From positions 770-10,341 of the forward strand of contig DOCS01000208.1 in NCBI GenBank assembly GCA_003503355.1: a stretch of DNA of 9,572 nt, in the 5' to 3' direction. Made by a program: the position numbers and the translations under genes. Of the stretch, positions 1 through 6,564 are shown in pieces. The first letter of the stretch is position 1. Each line of letters begins with the position of its first letter. The notes under the pieces were generated by a model. The model made no database searches. It was not told the origin of the DNA and worked only from the letters and a program-made list of their open reading frames with translations. The DNA is from Opitutia bacterium (GTDB taxonomy: Bacteria > Verrucomicrobiota > Verrucomicrobiia > Opitutales > Coraliomargaritaceae).

Positions 1-48
1 GCATAGGATCGGTTAGACTTTTAGGGATAGTTGGTTTCGTTGTGTTGT

Positions 49-1035
49 ATGCGAATGCGACGAATCAAGGTGAGCGGTGCTGCCGCAGTCTATCATTGCA
101 TGACTCGGACGGTGAATGGCGAAATGCTGTTTGAGAATCGTGAGAAGGAGATGCTGCGTAAAATGCTATGGCAAGTGGCTGAATTTTGCGGGGCGGAGAT
201 CCTCACTTATTGTGTGATGACAAATCACTTTCACGTGCTGCTGCGCATTCCTGAACAATCGCTTCTTACGGACGCTGAGCTGATGCGGCGTTATAAAGTA
301 TTGTATCCCAAGCCGACTAAGTTTCAGACCGCGTCGACGAAGGTACTGGAGTCGGAACTTCAAGCAGGAGGCCCAGAAGCGGATGCAATGCGCCGCAAGT
401 TGCTGGCGCGGATGGGAGATGTGTCGGAGTATATGAAAACCGTGAAGCAGCGTTTTTCTGTCTGGTATAACCGCAACCATCGGCGCTTTGGCACACTGTG
501 GGCCGACCGCTTCAAGTCGGTCTTAGTTGAGGGGCAGGGGAATTCGCTGCAAACGATGGCCGCTTATATCGATCTCAATCCGGTGCGTGCAGGCATTGTC
601 GATGATCCGAAGGATTACCGTTTCTGTGGTTATGCCGAGGCGATCGCTGGAGTTGTGGTTGCCCAGAGGGGGCTGACTGCTGTTTGGCGCGATTCTGGAG
701 CGAGGCAGTCTGATTCCGCGCTGCGTGCGCATCGCTCGTTGATTTTTGGCAAGCGAGCGTCTGATCCTGGCTTACTTGAGATGACCCGTGGACGGGCGTT
801 GAAGGTGTTGAATCAGGATGACGGACATTTGCCGAAGGTCGTGATACTTCGCTGTCGAGTCCGCTATTTTACCGATGGTGTCATTTTGGGCTCTGCGGAG
901 TTTGTGCGCGGTTTTGTTGGATGCTGGCAAATCGAGCGTGGGCTCCAGTCCGCTCCGAAGGTCAATGCGATGCAGGGCTCGGATTGGGGCGATCTTGCCG
1001 TGATACAAGCCCTGAGAAGACGGGTCTTTTCGTAG
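49..1035 (+). CDS. REP-associated tyrosine transposase-like protein (Y1/HUH, RAYT family)
   Basis: Single-strand DNA transposase of the IS200/IS605 Y1 superfamily, in the domesticated RAYT branch that acts on REP-type palindromes. Numbering from the ATG at 49 (328 aa), the HUH metal-binding motif is H60-F-H62 in TNHFHVLLR. The helix that should carry the catalytic tyrosine is about 127-141, with Y128 and Y140 as candidates. It is followed by the family signatures FGTLWADRFKS (147-157) and YIDLNPVRAG (173-182). Residues beyond about 210 form a long C-terminal tail with RYFTDG and GSDWGDL motifs, which I associate with larger RAYT relatives. The frame opens just after a TAG at 28-30. TTG 31, ATG 49 and ATG 55 are all possible starts; I chose 49, and no Shine-Dalgarno separates them. 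The gene looks intact. No terminal inverted repeats or left-end/right-end hairpins characteristic of an IS200 element were seen, which favours a resident RAYT over a mobile IS. Family call firm; start and activity uncertain. Confidence 0.88.
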   Translation: MRMRRIKVSGAAAVYHCMTRTVNGEMLFENREKEMLRKMLWQVAEFCGAEILTYCVMTNHFHVLLRIPEQSLLTDAELMRRYKVLYPKPTKFQTASTKVLESELQAGGPEADAMRRKLLARMGDVSEYMKTVKQRFSVWYNRNHRRFGTLWADRFKSVLVEGQGNSLQTMAAYIDLNPVRAGIVDDPKDYRFCGYAEAIAGVVVAQRGLTAVWRDSGARQSDSALRAHRSLIFGKRASDPGLLEMTRGRALKVLNQDDGHLPKVVILRCRVRYFTDGVILGSAEFVRGFVGCWQIERGLQSAPKVNAMQGSDWGDLAVIQALRRRVFS

Positions 1036-1217
1036 TCGGTTCCGGGCTGTGCCGCGTGAGCTTGAACGCTTCGCCGTGAGTGCTGACGTCGTGTTCAGGG
1101 GGATACTGGATGAATGACGCTTAATCCCACGTTGAGGTCTTTGGGGCCTGTTTGCTGTCGTTTCTAGCGTTTGTTTTTGCGCCTGTTTTACGCTGGCATC
1201 TGTCTGCGTCTCGATCA

Positions 1218-1233
1218 ATCATACGCGTATGAT
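1218..1233. promoter_or_regulatory. 16-bp perfect palindrome over the lipoprotein start codon
   Basis: ATCATACGCGTATGAT is a perfect 16-bp inverted repeat. Its right half contains the ATG (1229-1231) of the small lipoprotein gene. As DNA it could be an operator for a dimeric repressor. As RNA it could fold back on the start codon, although with no loop it would be strained. The symmetry is seen directly; any role is inferred. Confidence 0.4.
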
Positions 1234-1384
1234 ACGTGTATTTTTTATGATTTTCGCCTGCCTCTTGCTCTCTGGTTGCATTCCTTTTGTGCCCTTTGTG
1301 CAACAGCAGCCAGCGCCATTAATGCCACTGGAGGGGGATTCGCAACTGCGCGAGGTTGAGGTAGCGCCTGAGCAGCCGGCGTAA
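1229..1384 (+). CDS. Small predicted lipoprotein, 51 aa, unknown function
   Basis: The reading frame begins MIRVFFMIFACLLLSGC. It has a short basic n-region (Arg3), a hydrophobic core (4-14) and a lipobox L14-S-G-C17, the pattern that directs lipid attachment to Cys17 and cleavage by signal peptidase II. The predicted mature peptide is only 35 residues. It begins CIPFVPFVQQQPAP, is Pro/Gln-rich, then acidic, and ends in EQPA before TAA at 1382-1384. I do not recognise a family and propose no function. ATG 1229 is preferred over the in-frame ATG at 1247 because it keeps the positive charge before the hydrophobic core. No Shine-Dalgarno is visible. The gene lies between the RAYT gene (same strand, 193 nt upstream) and the radical SAM gene (convergent, 48 nt between stops). 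It could be a chance ORF, but a complete lipobox signal at the right distance from the start argues against that. Confidence 0.5.
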   Translation: MIRVFFMIFACLLLSGCIPFVPFVQQQPAPLMPLEGDSQLREVEVAPEQPA

Positions 1385-1415
1385 GCTGATCGTCCCAGCC
1401 CAGTTGAGCCTGCGG

Positions 1416-1438
1416 CGCTAGCCAGTGTTGGCCTAGCG
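1416..1438. terminator. Hairpin between convergent lipoprotein and radical SAM genes
   Basis: CGCTAGCC (1416-1423) pairs with the 3' arm 1430-1438, with one bulged C at 1433 and a six-base AGTGTT loop: eight base pairs. The stem overlaps the radical SAM stop codon (1433-1435) and follows the lipoprotein stop by 32 nt, so it could end transcription from both sides. The flanks are only moderately T-rich on the + strand and not on the - strand, so it is not a textbook intrinsic terminator. Confidence 0.35.
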
Positions 1439-2707
1439 TTGCTTGCCTTTTCGTTGCTGCGCTAAAATGTGCATGACATCCGCCGGAGGGCGCTTGGAGC
1501 GGTAGAGGTCGGCCATGATTTGCATCGCGGGGTCGATGTGTTTGAAGAATTTCTTGTAGGACGGGCAGAGGTAGTTGAGGCCCCATTCGCCGTCCGGTGT
1601 CCATGTGAAGCGATGCTTGGGGCACTCGCCGTTGCAGGCGAAACGGACGCTGCAATCGCGGCAATACTGCGGCAGTTTGTCGCGCTTGGCGTTGCCAAAA
1701 TCGACGGCCATTTGACTGTCGGCCAGTTCGCCCAGCGAGGTGTTCATCAGGTTGCCCAATTTGTAATTAGGGTAGACGTAGTGATCGCAGGTGTAGACGT
1801 CGCCGTCGTGCTCCATTGCAAGGGCGCTTCCGCAGGTTTCCGCGAAGTAGCAAAGCCCGCCGGGAATGTTGAGCCATTTGCTGAGTGCGACATCAAACAA
1901 TTGCACATAGGTTTTGCCGACGTCGCGCCTGATCCATTGATTGAAAATTTGGACCAGGAAGTCGCCATAGGCCTCTGCTGGGACTGCAAATTCCGACATG
2001 CGCGGGCTGGCCTTGAATGCCGGGGCTTCGGCTAAATTGGGCGGCGCGGCAAAGTCGAGGCCGAGCTTGGCGGCTGCGGTGTCGACTTCGCGTTCGACTA
2101 TGGGGATGAATTGTAGATATTGTGAGCCGATGCTTTTGAGGAATTTATAGATGCGCACCGGGTGCTGCACCGTCACTGAATTGACGCAGGTGAGGGTGTT
2201 GAATTCGACTTGGTGTTTGCGCAGAATGTTGAGCCCGCGCATGACTTCCGTGTACGAGTTGCCGCCTTTCTTATCGACGCGGTTGGCGTTGTGCAGGTCT
2301 TCGGGGCCGTCGATCGAGAGACCGACTAGGAATTTGTTTTCTGCCAGAAAGGCACCCCATTCGTCGTCGAGCAGGGTGCCGTTGGTCTGGAATGCTGTGC
2401 TGATGCGCTTGCCGTTGGCGTGCTTGTTTTGAAATGCGACCACCTTGCGGAAGTAGTTGACGCCGAGCAGGGTGGGTTCACCGCCTTGGAAGGCGAAGTT
2501 GACCTCTGGTCCGGGTTGAGCGGCGATGTAGTCGCGGATGAACGTTTCCAGACGCTCGTCCGACATCTTCCATTTTTCGTTGTCAGGGTAGAGCTGCTCT
2601 TTCTCCAAATAAAAGCAGTATTTGCAGTCCAGATTGCAGATCGGGCCGATGGCCTTGGCAATGACATGGAAGGGTTGTTTCGCTGGTTTGGAGATTGTTT
2701 GTTTCAT
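1433..2707 (-). CDS. Radical SAM/SPASM enzyme, anaerobic sulfatase-maturating (anSME-like)
   Basis: Predicted to oxidise an active-site Cys or Ser of sulfatases to formylglycine in the cytoplasm without oxygen, using S-adenosylmethionine and [4Fe-4S] clusters. The 424-aa length fits the family. The radical SAM cluster motif CX3CX2C is C24-NLD-C28-KY-C31, and the SAM-contacting GGEP is at 75-78. The C-terminal SPASM domain has the two-auxiliary-cluster pattern: C286-x5-C292-x14-C307, then C349-x2-C352-x5-C358-x3-C362-x18-C381. Asp308 directly follows C307, matching the catalytic-base position known from clostridial anSME. ATG 2707 gives a natural short lead to the first cysteine; no Shine-Dalgarno is seen before it. 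No sulfatase lies in the window, so the substrate must be encoded elsewhere. Related SPASM peptide-modifying enzymes are the alternative, but the overall motif set fits anSME best. All expected cluster ligands are present. Confidence 0.9.
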   Translation of the reverse strand: MKQTISKPAKQPFHVIAKAIGPICNLDCKYCFYLEKEQLYPDNEKWKMSDERLETFIRDYIAAQPGPEVNFAFQGGEPTLLGVNYFRKVVAFQNKHANGKRISTAFQTNGTLLDDEWGAFLAENKFLVGLSIDGPEDLHNANRVDKKGGNSYTEVMRGLNILRKHQVEFNTLTCVNSVTVQHPVRIYKFLKSIGSQYLQFIPIVEREVDTAAAKLGLDFAAPPNLAEAPAFKASPRMSEFAVPAEAYGDFLVQIFNQWIRRDVGKTYVQLFDVALSKWLNIPGGLCYFAETCGSALAMEHDGDVYTCDHYVYPNYKLGNLMNTSLGELADSQMAVDFGNAKRDKLPQYCRDCSVRFACNGECPKHRFTWTPDGEWGLNYLCPSYKKFFKHIDPAMQIMADLYRSKRPPADVMHILAQQRKGKQR

Positions 2708-2778
2708 TAGGCATGCACCGGACGGTGGCGCTCAAGGAGCGTACTTTGTAGCATTCGATTCCTTTGATTGTGGTCGAG

Positions 2779-2798
2779 GTTGATGATAAGTCGTCAAC
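2779..2798. promoter_or_regulatory. Inverted repeat upstream of the radical SAM gene
   Basis: GTTGATGA (2779-2786) and TCGTCAAC (2791-2798) flank a four-base TAAG spacer, giving eight pairs with one T/G wobble. It lies 72 nt upstream of the radical SAM start, a suitable place for an operator or a leader hairpin. No binding protein can be inferred. Confidence 0.25.
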
Positions 2799-3087
2799 AA
2801 CGCAGGTTCATGCGGATGATGGCCTGTGTTGGTTTGCCTGCTCGCACGATTTTTGTATTTCCAATTTGCGCTGCCATTTGCCGGTGGTCGAGCGTTTTTG
2901 CCAAGTCAGTCTGCGCAGGTAGTCGCTGTGGTTGGTCAGTGACGTGGCCCATTCTGCGTGCTGGAGCGCTTGCGGTGGTGAGGGTCCCTGCAACGCTTGC
3001 CGAAAGTGGAGGCGGCATTCTGCCCCGTTGGAATTTAGGATCAACGTTGACTCAATTCGACACACTTGTTGAGTGCTGTGCATTTAC

Positions 3088-3115
3088 TTCGCAGCGAGCA
3101 ATTATCGACTGCGAA
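3088..3115 (+). promoter_or_regulatory. Stem-loop in the gltX leader
   Basis: TTCGCAG (3088-3094) and CTGCGAA (3109-3115) are perfect inverted arms. An inner CGA/TCG (3095-3097 with 3105-3107) extends the stem to ten pairs with a single bulged A3108 and a GCAATTA loop. It ends 25 nt before the gltX ATG and is followed by AT-rich sequence. It may be a 5'-UTR hairpin or an operator. The symmetry is visible; function is inferred. Confidence 0.35.
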
Positions 3116-3140
3116 ATTTCATCTGTAGCTTATTTTTATT

Positions 3141-4505
3141 ATGTCACAAGTTCGCGTTCGTTTTGCTCCCAGCCCGACTGGTTTTTTTCACATCGGCAGT
3201 GCTCGCACCGCTTTGTTTAACTGGCTGTACGCGCGTCATACCGGCGGCAAGTTTATCCTGCGTATTGAAGATACCGACAAGGCGCGCAACACGGACGAGT
3301 CCTTGCGCGTCTTGCTGGAAGGCATGAGCTGGATGGGAATGGACTGGGATGAAGGCCCCGAAGTGGGGGGCGACTATGGCCCTTATTTTCAGAGCCAACG
3401 TCAGGCGATCTACGACGAGTATTTGCAGAAGTTGAAAGATGCGGGGCGCACCTACGAGAAAGATGGCGCGATCTGGTTTAAGTTGGAAGGCGAGCGTTAC
3501 ACGGAATATGACGATTTCAAAAAAGCCGAAGTCGAAAAGGTCAAAGCTGCACCAGTGGTGATTGACGATACGGTACGTGGCCGAGTCGAGCGTGCCGAGG
3601 AGATGGATTTCGTGATCGTACGCAAGGACGGTAACCCGGTGTTCCATTTTGTAAATGTAGTCGATGACATCACCATGGGCATTACCCACGTGATTCGCGG
3701 CGAGGACCATCTGTCCAACACTAGCAAGCATGTGGAGTTGTTTAATGCCTTCGGTGTGAAGGCGCCGGTGTTTGCCCACATCCCGCTGATTCTGAAGGAG
3801 TCCGGCCCTGGTAAAATGAGCAAGCGCGATAAGGGTGCTTTGATCGAAGAATATGCGCAGCGGGGCTTTCTAGCGACGGCGGTGCGCAACTACATCGCAC
3901 TGCTTGGCTGGAACCCAAAGGATGAGCGCGAGAAGATGGACATTGATGAAATCATTGAACTGTTCGACTTTCCAGGGATCAACAAGGGCAACTCTCGCTT
4001 TGATGAGAAAAAGCTGTCTGCTTTAAATACCGAGTACCTGCGTGAGATGCCGATCGAGACCTATACATGGTTGGCGCGCCCGATCTTGCACAGCGCGGGT
4101 GTGATTGAAGAGGACGCGGATGAGGACTACATTCAATCCGTGCTGAAGCTTTGTCAGGGCAAGGCACGCGGGCTGGATGACTTGGCTGACTTCTGCCGCT
4201 ACTTCTTCCAAGATGACTATACCCTCGACGAAAAGGTCGGTGCTAAGATCGCGAAAAAAGCCGACCCCAAGGAGCTGATTGCGGAAATTCTTCCGGTGCT
4301 GGAAGGTGTGGCTGATTTTGATGCCGATCATCTGCAAGCCAGCTTGGAAGCGCATGCGGAGTCCAAGGGTGCCAAGGTGTTCGCTTATTTTCCAGCGTTG
4401 CGCTACGCGTTGAGCGGGCAGGGCGGTGGTCCGGATCTGCTGCCGATGTTAGCGGTGCTCGGCCAAGAGCAGGTGCTCGGACGCTTGAAACGTTTTGTCG
4501 GATAA
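3141..4505 (+). CDS. gltX: Glutamate--tRNA ligase (GluRS), class I
   Basis: Attaches glutamate to tRNA-Glu in the cytoplasm using ATP; the product also feeds tetrapyrrole synthesis in organisms that use the C5 pathway. At 454 aa it is close to, slightly below, the usual bacterial length. The Rossmann catalytic core starts at once with [14 protein letters not shown] (HIGH-type motif 17-20) and RIEDTD (41-46). GEDHLSNT lies at 187-194 and the second ATP-binding signature GKMSKRD at 224-230. The helical anticodon-binding domain follows (about 310-454). No cysteines occur in the 98-140 region where E. coli GluRS binds zinc, so this is a zinc-free variant. ATG 3141 is the natural start because conserved sequence begins at residue 4; it has no Shine-Dalgarno. 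glnS follows 94 nt downstream on the same strand. Because a separate GlnRS exists, it is probably the discriminating type, charging tRNA-Glu only; that is inference. Confidence 0.97.
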   Translation: MSQVRVRFAPSPTGFFHIGSARTALFNWLYARHTGGKFILRIEDTDKARNTDESLRVLLEGMSWMGMDWDEGPEVGGDYGPYFQSQRQAIYDEYLQKLKDAGRTYEKDGAIWFKLEGERYTEYDDFKKAEVEKVKAAPVVIDDTVRGRVERAEEMDFVIVRKDGNPVFHFVNVVDDITMGITHVIRGEDHLSNTSKHVELFNAFGVKAPVFAHIPLILKESGPGKMSKRDKGALIEEYAQRGFLATAVRNYIALLGWNPKDEREKMDIDEIIELFDFPGINKGNSRFDEKKLSALNTEYLREMPIETYTWLARPILHSAGVIEEDADEDYIQSVLKLCQGKARGLDDLADFCRYFFQDDYTLDEKVGAKIAKKADPKELIAEILPVLEGVADFDADHLQASLEAHAESKGAKVFAYFPALRYALSGQGGGPDLLPMLAVLGQEQVLGRLKRFVG

Positions 4506-4599
4506 CCCGCCTCGCTCACGCAACCAATTTGCCCTACCTTGGAGTCGCCAGTGGTTTTATCTGGCAGATTCTACATGATTTCATTTTTTCTACACACAT

Positions 4600-6270
4600 A
4601 TGTCAGACGCTAAAGAAACGCCGACCGATTTTATTCGCCAAATGGTGGCTGCCGACGTGGCAGCTGGTAAGCACGATGGACGTGTGCAAACACGCTTCCC
4701 GCCCGAGCCAAATGGTTATTTGCAGATCGGCCACGCCAAAGCGATTTGCCTCAATTTCAGCATCGCCGAGGAGTTTGGCGGTCAGTGCAACCTGCGCTTC
4801 GACGATACCAATCCCGAGAAGGAGAGCGACGAGTTCGTGCGTGCGATCGAGCAGGACATCGCATGGCTGGGGTTTAAGTGGGCGAAGATTTGCTTTGCCA
4901 GTGATTATTTCGAGCAGCTGTTTGAATGGGCGCTGCAGCTGATCGAAGCGGGGCATGCCTATGTCGAGGAGTTGTCCTTCGACGAGATGCGCGAGTACCG
5001 CGGTTCGATTACCGAGCCCGGTAAGCCCAGCCCATATCGTGAGCGGCCGATCGCGGAGAGCCTCGATCTGTTTAAACGTATGCGCGCCGGTGAGTTTGCC
5101 GATGGCGAGAAGGTGCTGCGCGCCAAAATCGACATGACCCACCCGAACATGAACATGCGCGACCCAGTGATGTATCGTATCAAGCGCATGCATCACCATC
5201 GGGTCGGCGACCAGTGGTGCATCTATCCGAGTTACGATTACACCCACGGTCAGAGTGATTCGCTCGAAGAAGTCACCCATTCGTTGTGCTCGCTTGAGTT
5301 CGAAGACCACCGTCCGCTGTACGAATGGTTTATTCAGAAGCTCGGCATTTTTCCCTCCAAGCAGACTGAGTTTTCCCGCTTAAACATGACTTACACGGTC
5401 GTGAGTAAGCGCAAGCTGCGTGAGCTGGTGGAAGGGGATTTCGTCGATGGCTGGGATGATCCACGCATGCCCACTCTGACCGGGATGCGCCGCCGTGGTT
5501 ACCCCGCGGCTTCGATCCGTCAATTCTGTGAGACGGTGGGCATTACCAAGGTCAATTCCACGAGTGACGTGGCGCTACTTGAGCATGCTGTGCGCACCGA
5601 GTTGAACCGCACGTCGATTCGTCGCATGGCGGTGTTTGATCCACTAGAGATTGAGATCACCAATTGGCCGGAAGGGCTGGTAGTTGAAGTCGATGGCGTC
5701 AACAATCCGGAAGACGAATCCGCGGGTATGCGTAAAATTCCATTCGGTGGCCGTCTCTTTATTGAGCAGGCAGACTTCAAGGAAGAAGCCAACCGCAAGT
5801 TTTTCCGTCTTAAAAAAGGTGGCGAGGTCCGCCTGCGGAACGCTTACATTGTCAAATGTGACGACGTGGTGAAAGACGCCGAGGGCAACATCACCAAAGT
5901 GCTCTGTAGTGTCGATCACGATACGCTGAACAAGCAGCCAGAAGACCGCAAAGTAAAGGGCGTGATTCATTGGGTCAGCGCCGAGCATGCGGTCGAGTCG
6001 CCAGTGCGTTTGTTTGACCGTCTGTTCACTGAAGAGCATCCGGATGCGGACAAGGACGTGTCCTTTACCAAGTTCGTCAACCCTGAGTCGCTGCAGCAAG
6101 TCACTGCGCTGTGTGAGCCGGCCCTGGCCGAGGTGGCTGATGGGGAGCACTGTCAATTTGAGCGCGTTGGCTATTTCTGTGTGGATAACAAATTGTCAAA
6201 GCCCGGCGCGCCGGTGTTTAACCGCACGGTCGCACTGCGCGATTCCTGGGCGAAAGCCGCTAGTAAATAA
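4600..6270 (+). CDS. glnS: Glutamine--tRNA ligase (GlnRS), class I
   Basis: Charges tRNA-Gln directly with glutamine, bypassing the Glu-tRNA-Gln amidotransferase route. The 556-aa length matches E. coli-type GlnRS, and order and motifs are collinear: RFPPEPNGYLQIGHAK (HIGH-type motif 42-45), FDDTNPEKE (67-75), SPYRERP (144-150), LRAKIDM (173-179), MRDPVMYRIK (186-195), YDYTH (212-216), THSLCSLEF (226-234), VVSKRKL (267-273), WDDPRMPTLTG (285-295). The two-part beta-barrel anticodon-binding domain extends from about 340 and ends with PVFNRTVALRDSWAK. Two signature positions differ from the usual sequence: the first His of HIGH is Gln42, and the Met before SKR is Val268. The rest of the protein is intact, so it is probably active. 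Start 4600 is the first in-frame ATG close to conserved sequence; the upstream bases are T-rich with no Shine-Dalgarno. It probably shares a transcript with gltX, though 94 nt leaves room for its own promoter. Confidence 0.97.
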   Translation: MSDAKETPTDFIRQMVAADVAAGKHDGRVQTRFPPEPNGYLQIGHAKAICLNFSIAEEFGGQCNLRFDDTNPEKESDEFVRAIEQDIAWLGFKWAKICFASDYFEQLFEWALQLIEAGHAYVEELSFDEMREYRGSITEPGKPSPYRERPIAESLDLFKRMRAGEFADGEKVLRAKIDMTHPNMNMRDPVMYRIKRMHHHRVGDQWCIYPSYDYTHGQSDSLEEVTHSLCSLEFEDHRPLYEWFIQKLGIFPSKQTEFSRLNMTYTVVSKRKLRELVEGDFVDGWDDPRMPTLTGMRRRGYPAASIRQFCETVGITKVNSTSDVALLEHAVRTELNRTSIRRMAVFDPLEIEITNWPEGLVVEVDGVNNPEDESAGMRKIPFGGRLFIEQADFKEEANRKFFRLKKGGEVRLRNAYIVKCDDVVKDAEGNITKVLCSVDHDTLNKQPEDRKVKGVIHWVSAEHAVESPVRLFDRLFTEEHPDADKDVSFTKFVNPESLQQVTALCEPALAEVADGEHCQFERVGYFCVDNKLSKPGAPVFNRTVALRDSWAKAASK

Positions 6271-6305
6271 GGGGTCCAAGCGCTCCGCATCCTCGCTAAA
6301 GCCAT

Positions 6306-6318
6306 CGGACCTTGTCCG
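6306..6318. repeat. Small perfect hairpin downstream of glnS
   Basis: CGGAC-CTT-GTCCG is a five-base-pair stem with a three-base loop, 35 nt after the glnS stop. It is the first of several palindromic or repeated units packed into the region up to 6510, and could be part of a dispersed intergenic repeat. Confidence 0.3.
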
Positions 6319-6348
6319 GTCGCGGTTGAAGCGAAGCCTGCGCAACCG

Positions 6349-6382
6349 GTGACCGCGGCCTCATTTTTAGGGCTGCGGTCAC
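6349..6382. repeat. Strong 12-bp hairpin downstream of glnS
   Basis: GTGACCGCGGCC (6349-6360) pairs with GGCTGCGGTCAC (6371-6382): twelve continuous pairs with one G/T wobble at 6357-6374, around a ten-base loop TCATTTTTAG. It lies 78 nt after glnS, between convergent genes. The T run is in the loop and not after the stem on either strand, so a classic intrinsic terminator is not supported. It may be a Rho-independent-like barrier, a 3'-end-protecting hairpin, or a REP-like palindrome. Confidence 0.45.
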
Positions 6383-6400
6383 TGTGGAACTTGCAGTGGG

Positions 6401-6432
6401 GGTGACACGGTGAAGTGGTGAGGTGCTGAAGA
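6401..6432. repeat. Imperfect 8-nt tandem repeat
   Basis: Consecutive units GGTGACAC, GGTGAAGT and GGTGAGGT (6401-6424) share GGTGA, and the next eight bases GCTGAAGA are a degenerate fourth unit. The stretch has no coding features I trust and lies between the 12-bp hairpin and the 24-nt tandem repeat. Confidence 0.4.
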
Positions 6433-6456
6433 GTTGCGTTGTTCGACACGCTGGGG

Positions 6457-6504
6457 TTCAGCCGAGGGTGGCTCGTAGCCTTCAGTCGAGGTTGGCTCGT
6501 AGCC
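6457..6504. repeat. Two-copy 24-nt tandem repeat containing GGCTCGTAGCC
   Basis: Two adjoining 24-nt units, 6457-6480 and 6481-6504, are identical except at unit positions 6 (C/T) and 11 (G/T). Each ends in GGCTCGTAGCC, a small palindrome (GGCT, CGT loop, AGCC). The array therefore also allows pairing between the AGCC of copy 1 and the GGCT of copy 2. The repeat sits in a gene-free convergent region. A length of 24 keeps any overlapping frame open, so a repeated eight-residue string appears on the - strand; I treat that as a by-product and not as a protein. Confidence 0.75.
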
Positions 6505-6564
6505 TCAAGCCGGTCGTCATCAATGAGCATAAATGCACCCCTGAGGCGCCGGGCCATCGGTCAT

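Larger units (their letters stand above)
2708..3140. other. 433-bp divergent intergenic region, no defensible gene
   Basis: This separates the radical SAM gene (reading left) from gltX (reading right), so promoters for both should lie here. It holds two dyads, annotated separately, and a TTGACT at 3047-3052 that resembles a -35 box but has no good -10 partner 16-18 nt downstream. ACTCAA (3050-3055) and TTGAGT (3069-3074) form a further weak inverted repeat. Between about 2800 and 3080 frames are open on both strands (up to 91 codons on the - strand, 3083 to 2808). None has a recognisable domain or convincing composition. A decayed gene or an unrecognised RNA is possible. Confidence 0.5.

Noticed and set aside
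1469..2035. 188-codon frame on the + strand
   Set aside because: It is antisense to the radical SAM gene, whose motifs are unambiguous; the frame is a shadow of its codon bias.
3041..3075. Promoter at TTGACT with a downstream -10
   Set aside because: The -35-like hexamer is good but no hexamer 16-18 nt downstream resembles TATAAT.
4547..4565. GCCAG/CTGGC hairpin with later T run as a gltX terminator
   Set aside because: Only five pairs with a nine-base loop, and the T run begins well after the stem; more likely chance, and termination here would isolate glnS.
6401..6504. CRISPR array
   Set aside because: Repeats are directly adjacent with no spacers, only two to four copies, and there are no cas genes in the window.
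6171..6557. 128-codon frame on the - strand covering the 24-nt repeats
   Set aside because: It overlaps the end of glnS, has low-complexity repeated composition, and is open mainly because the repeat length is a multiple of three.
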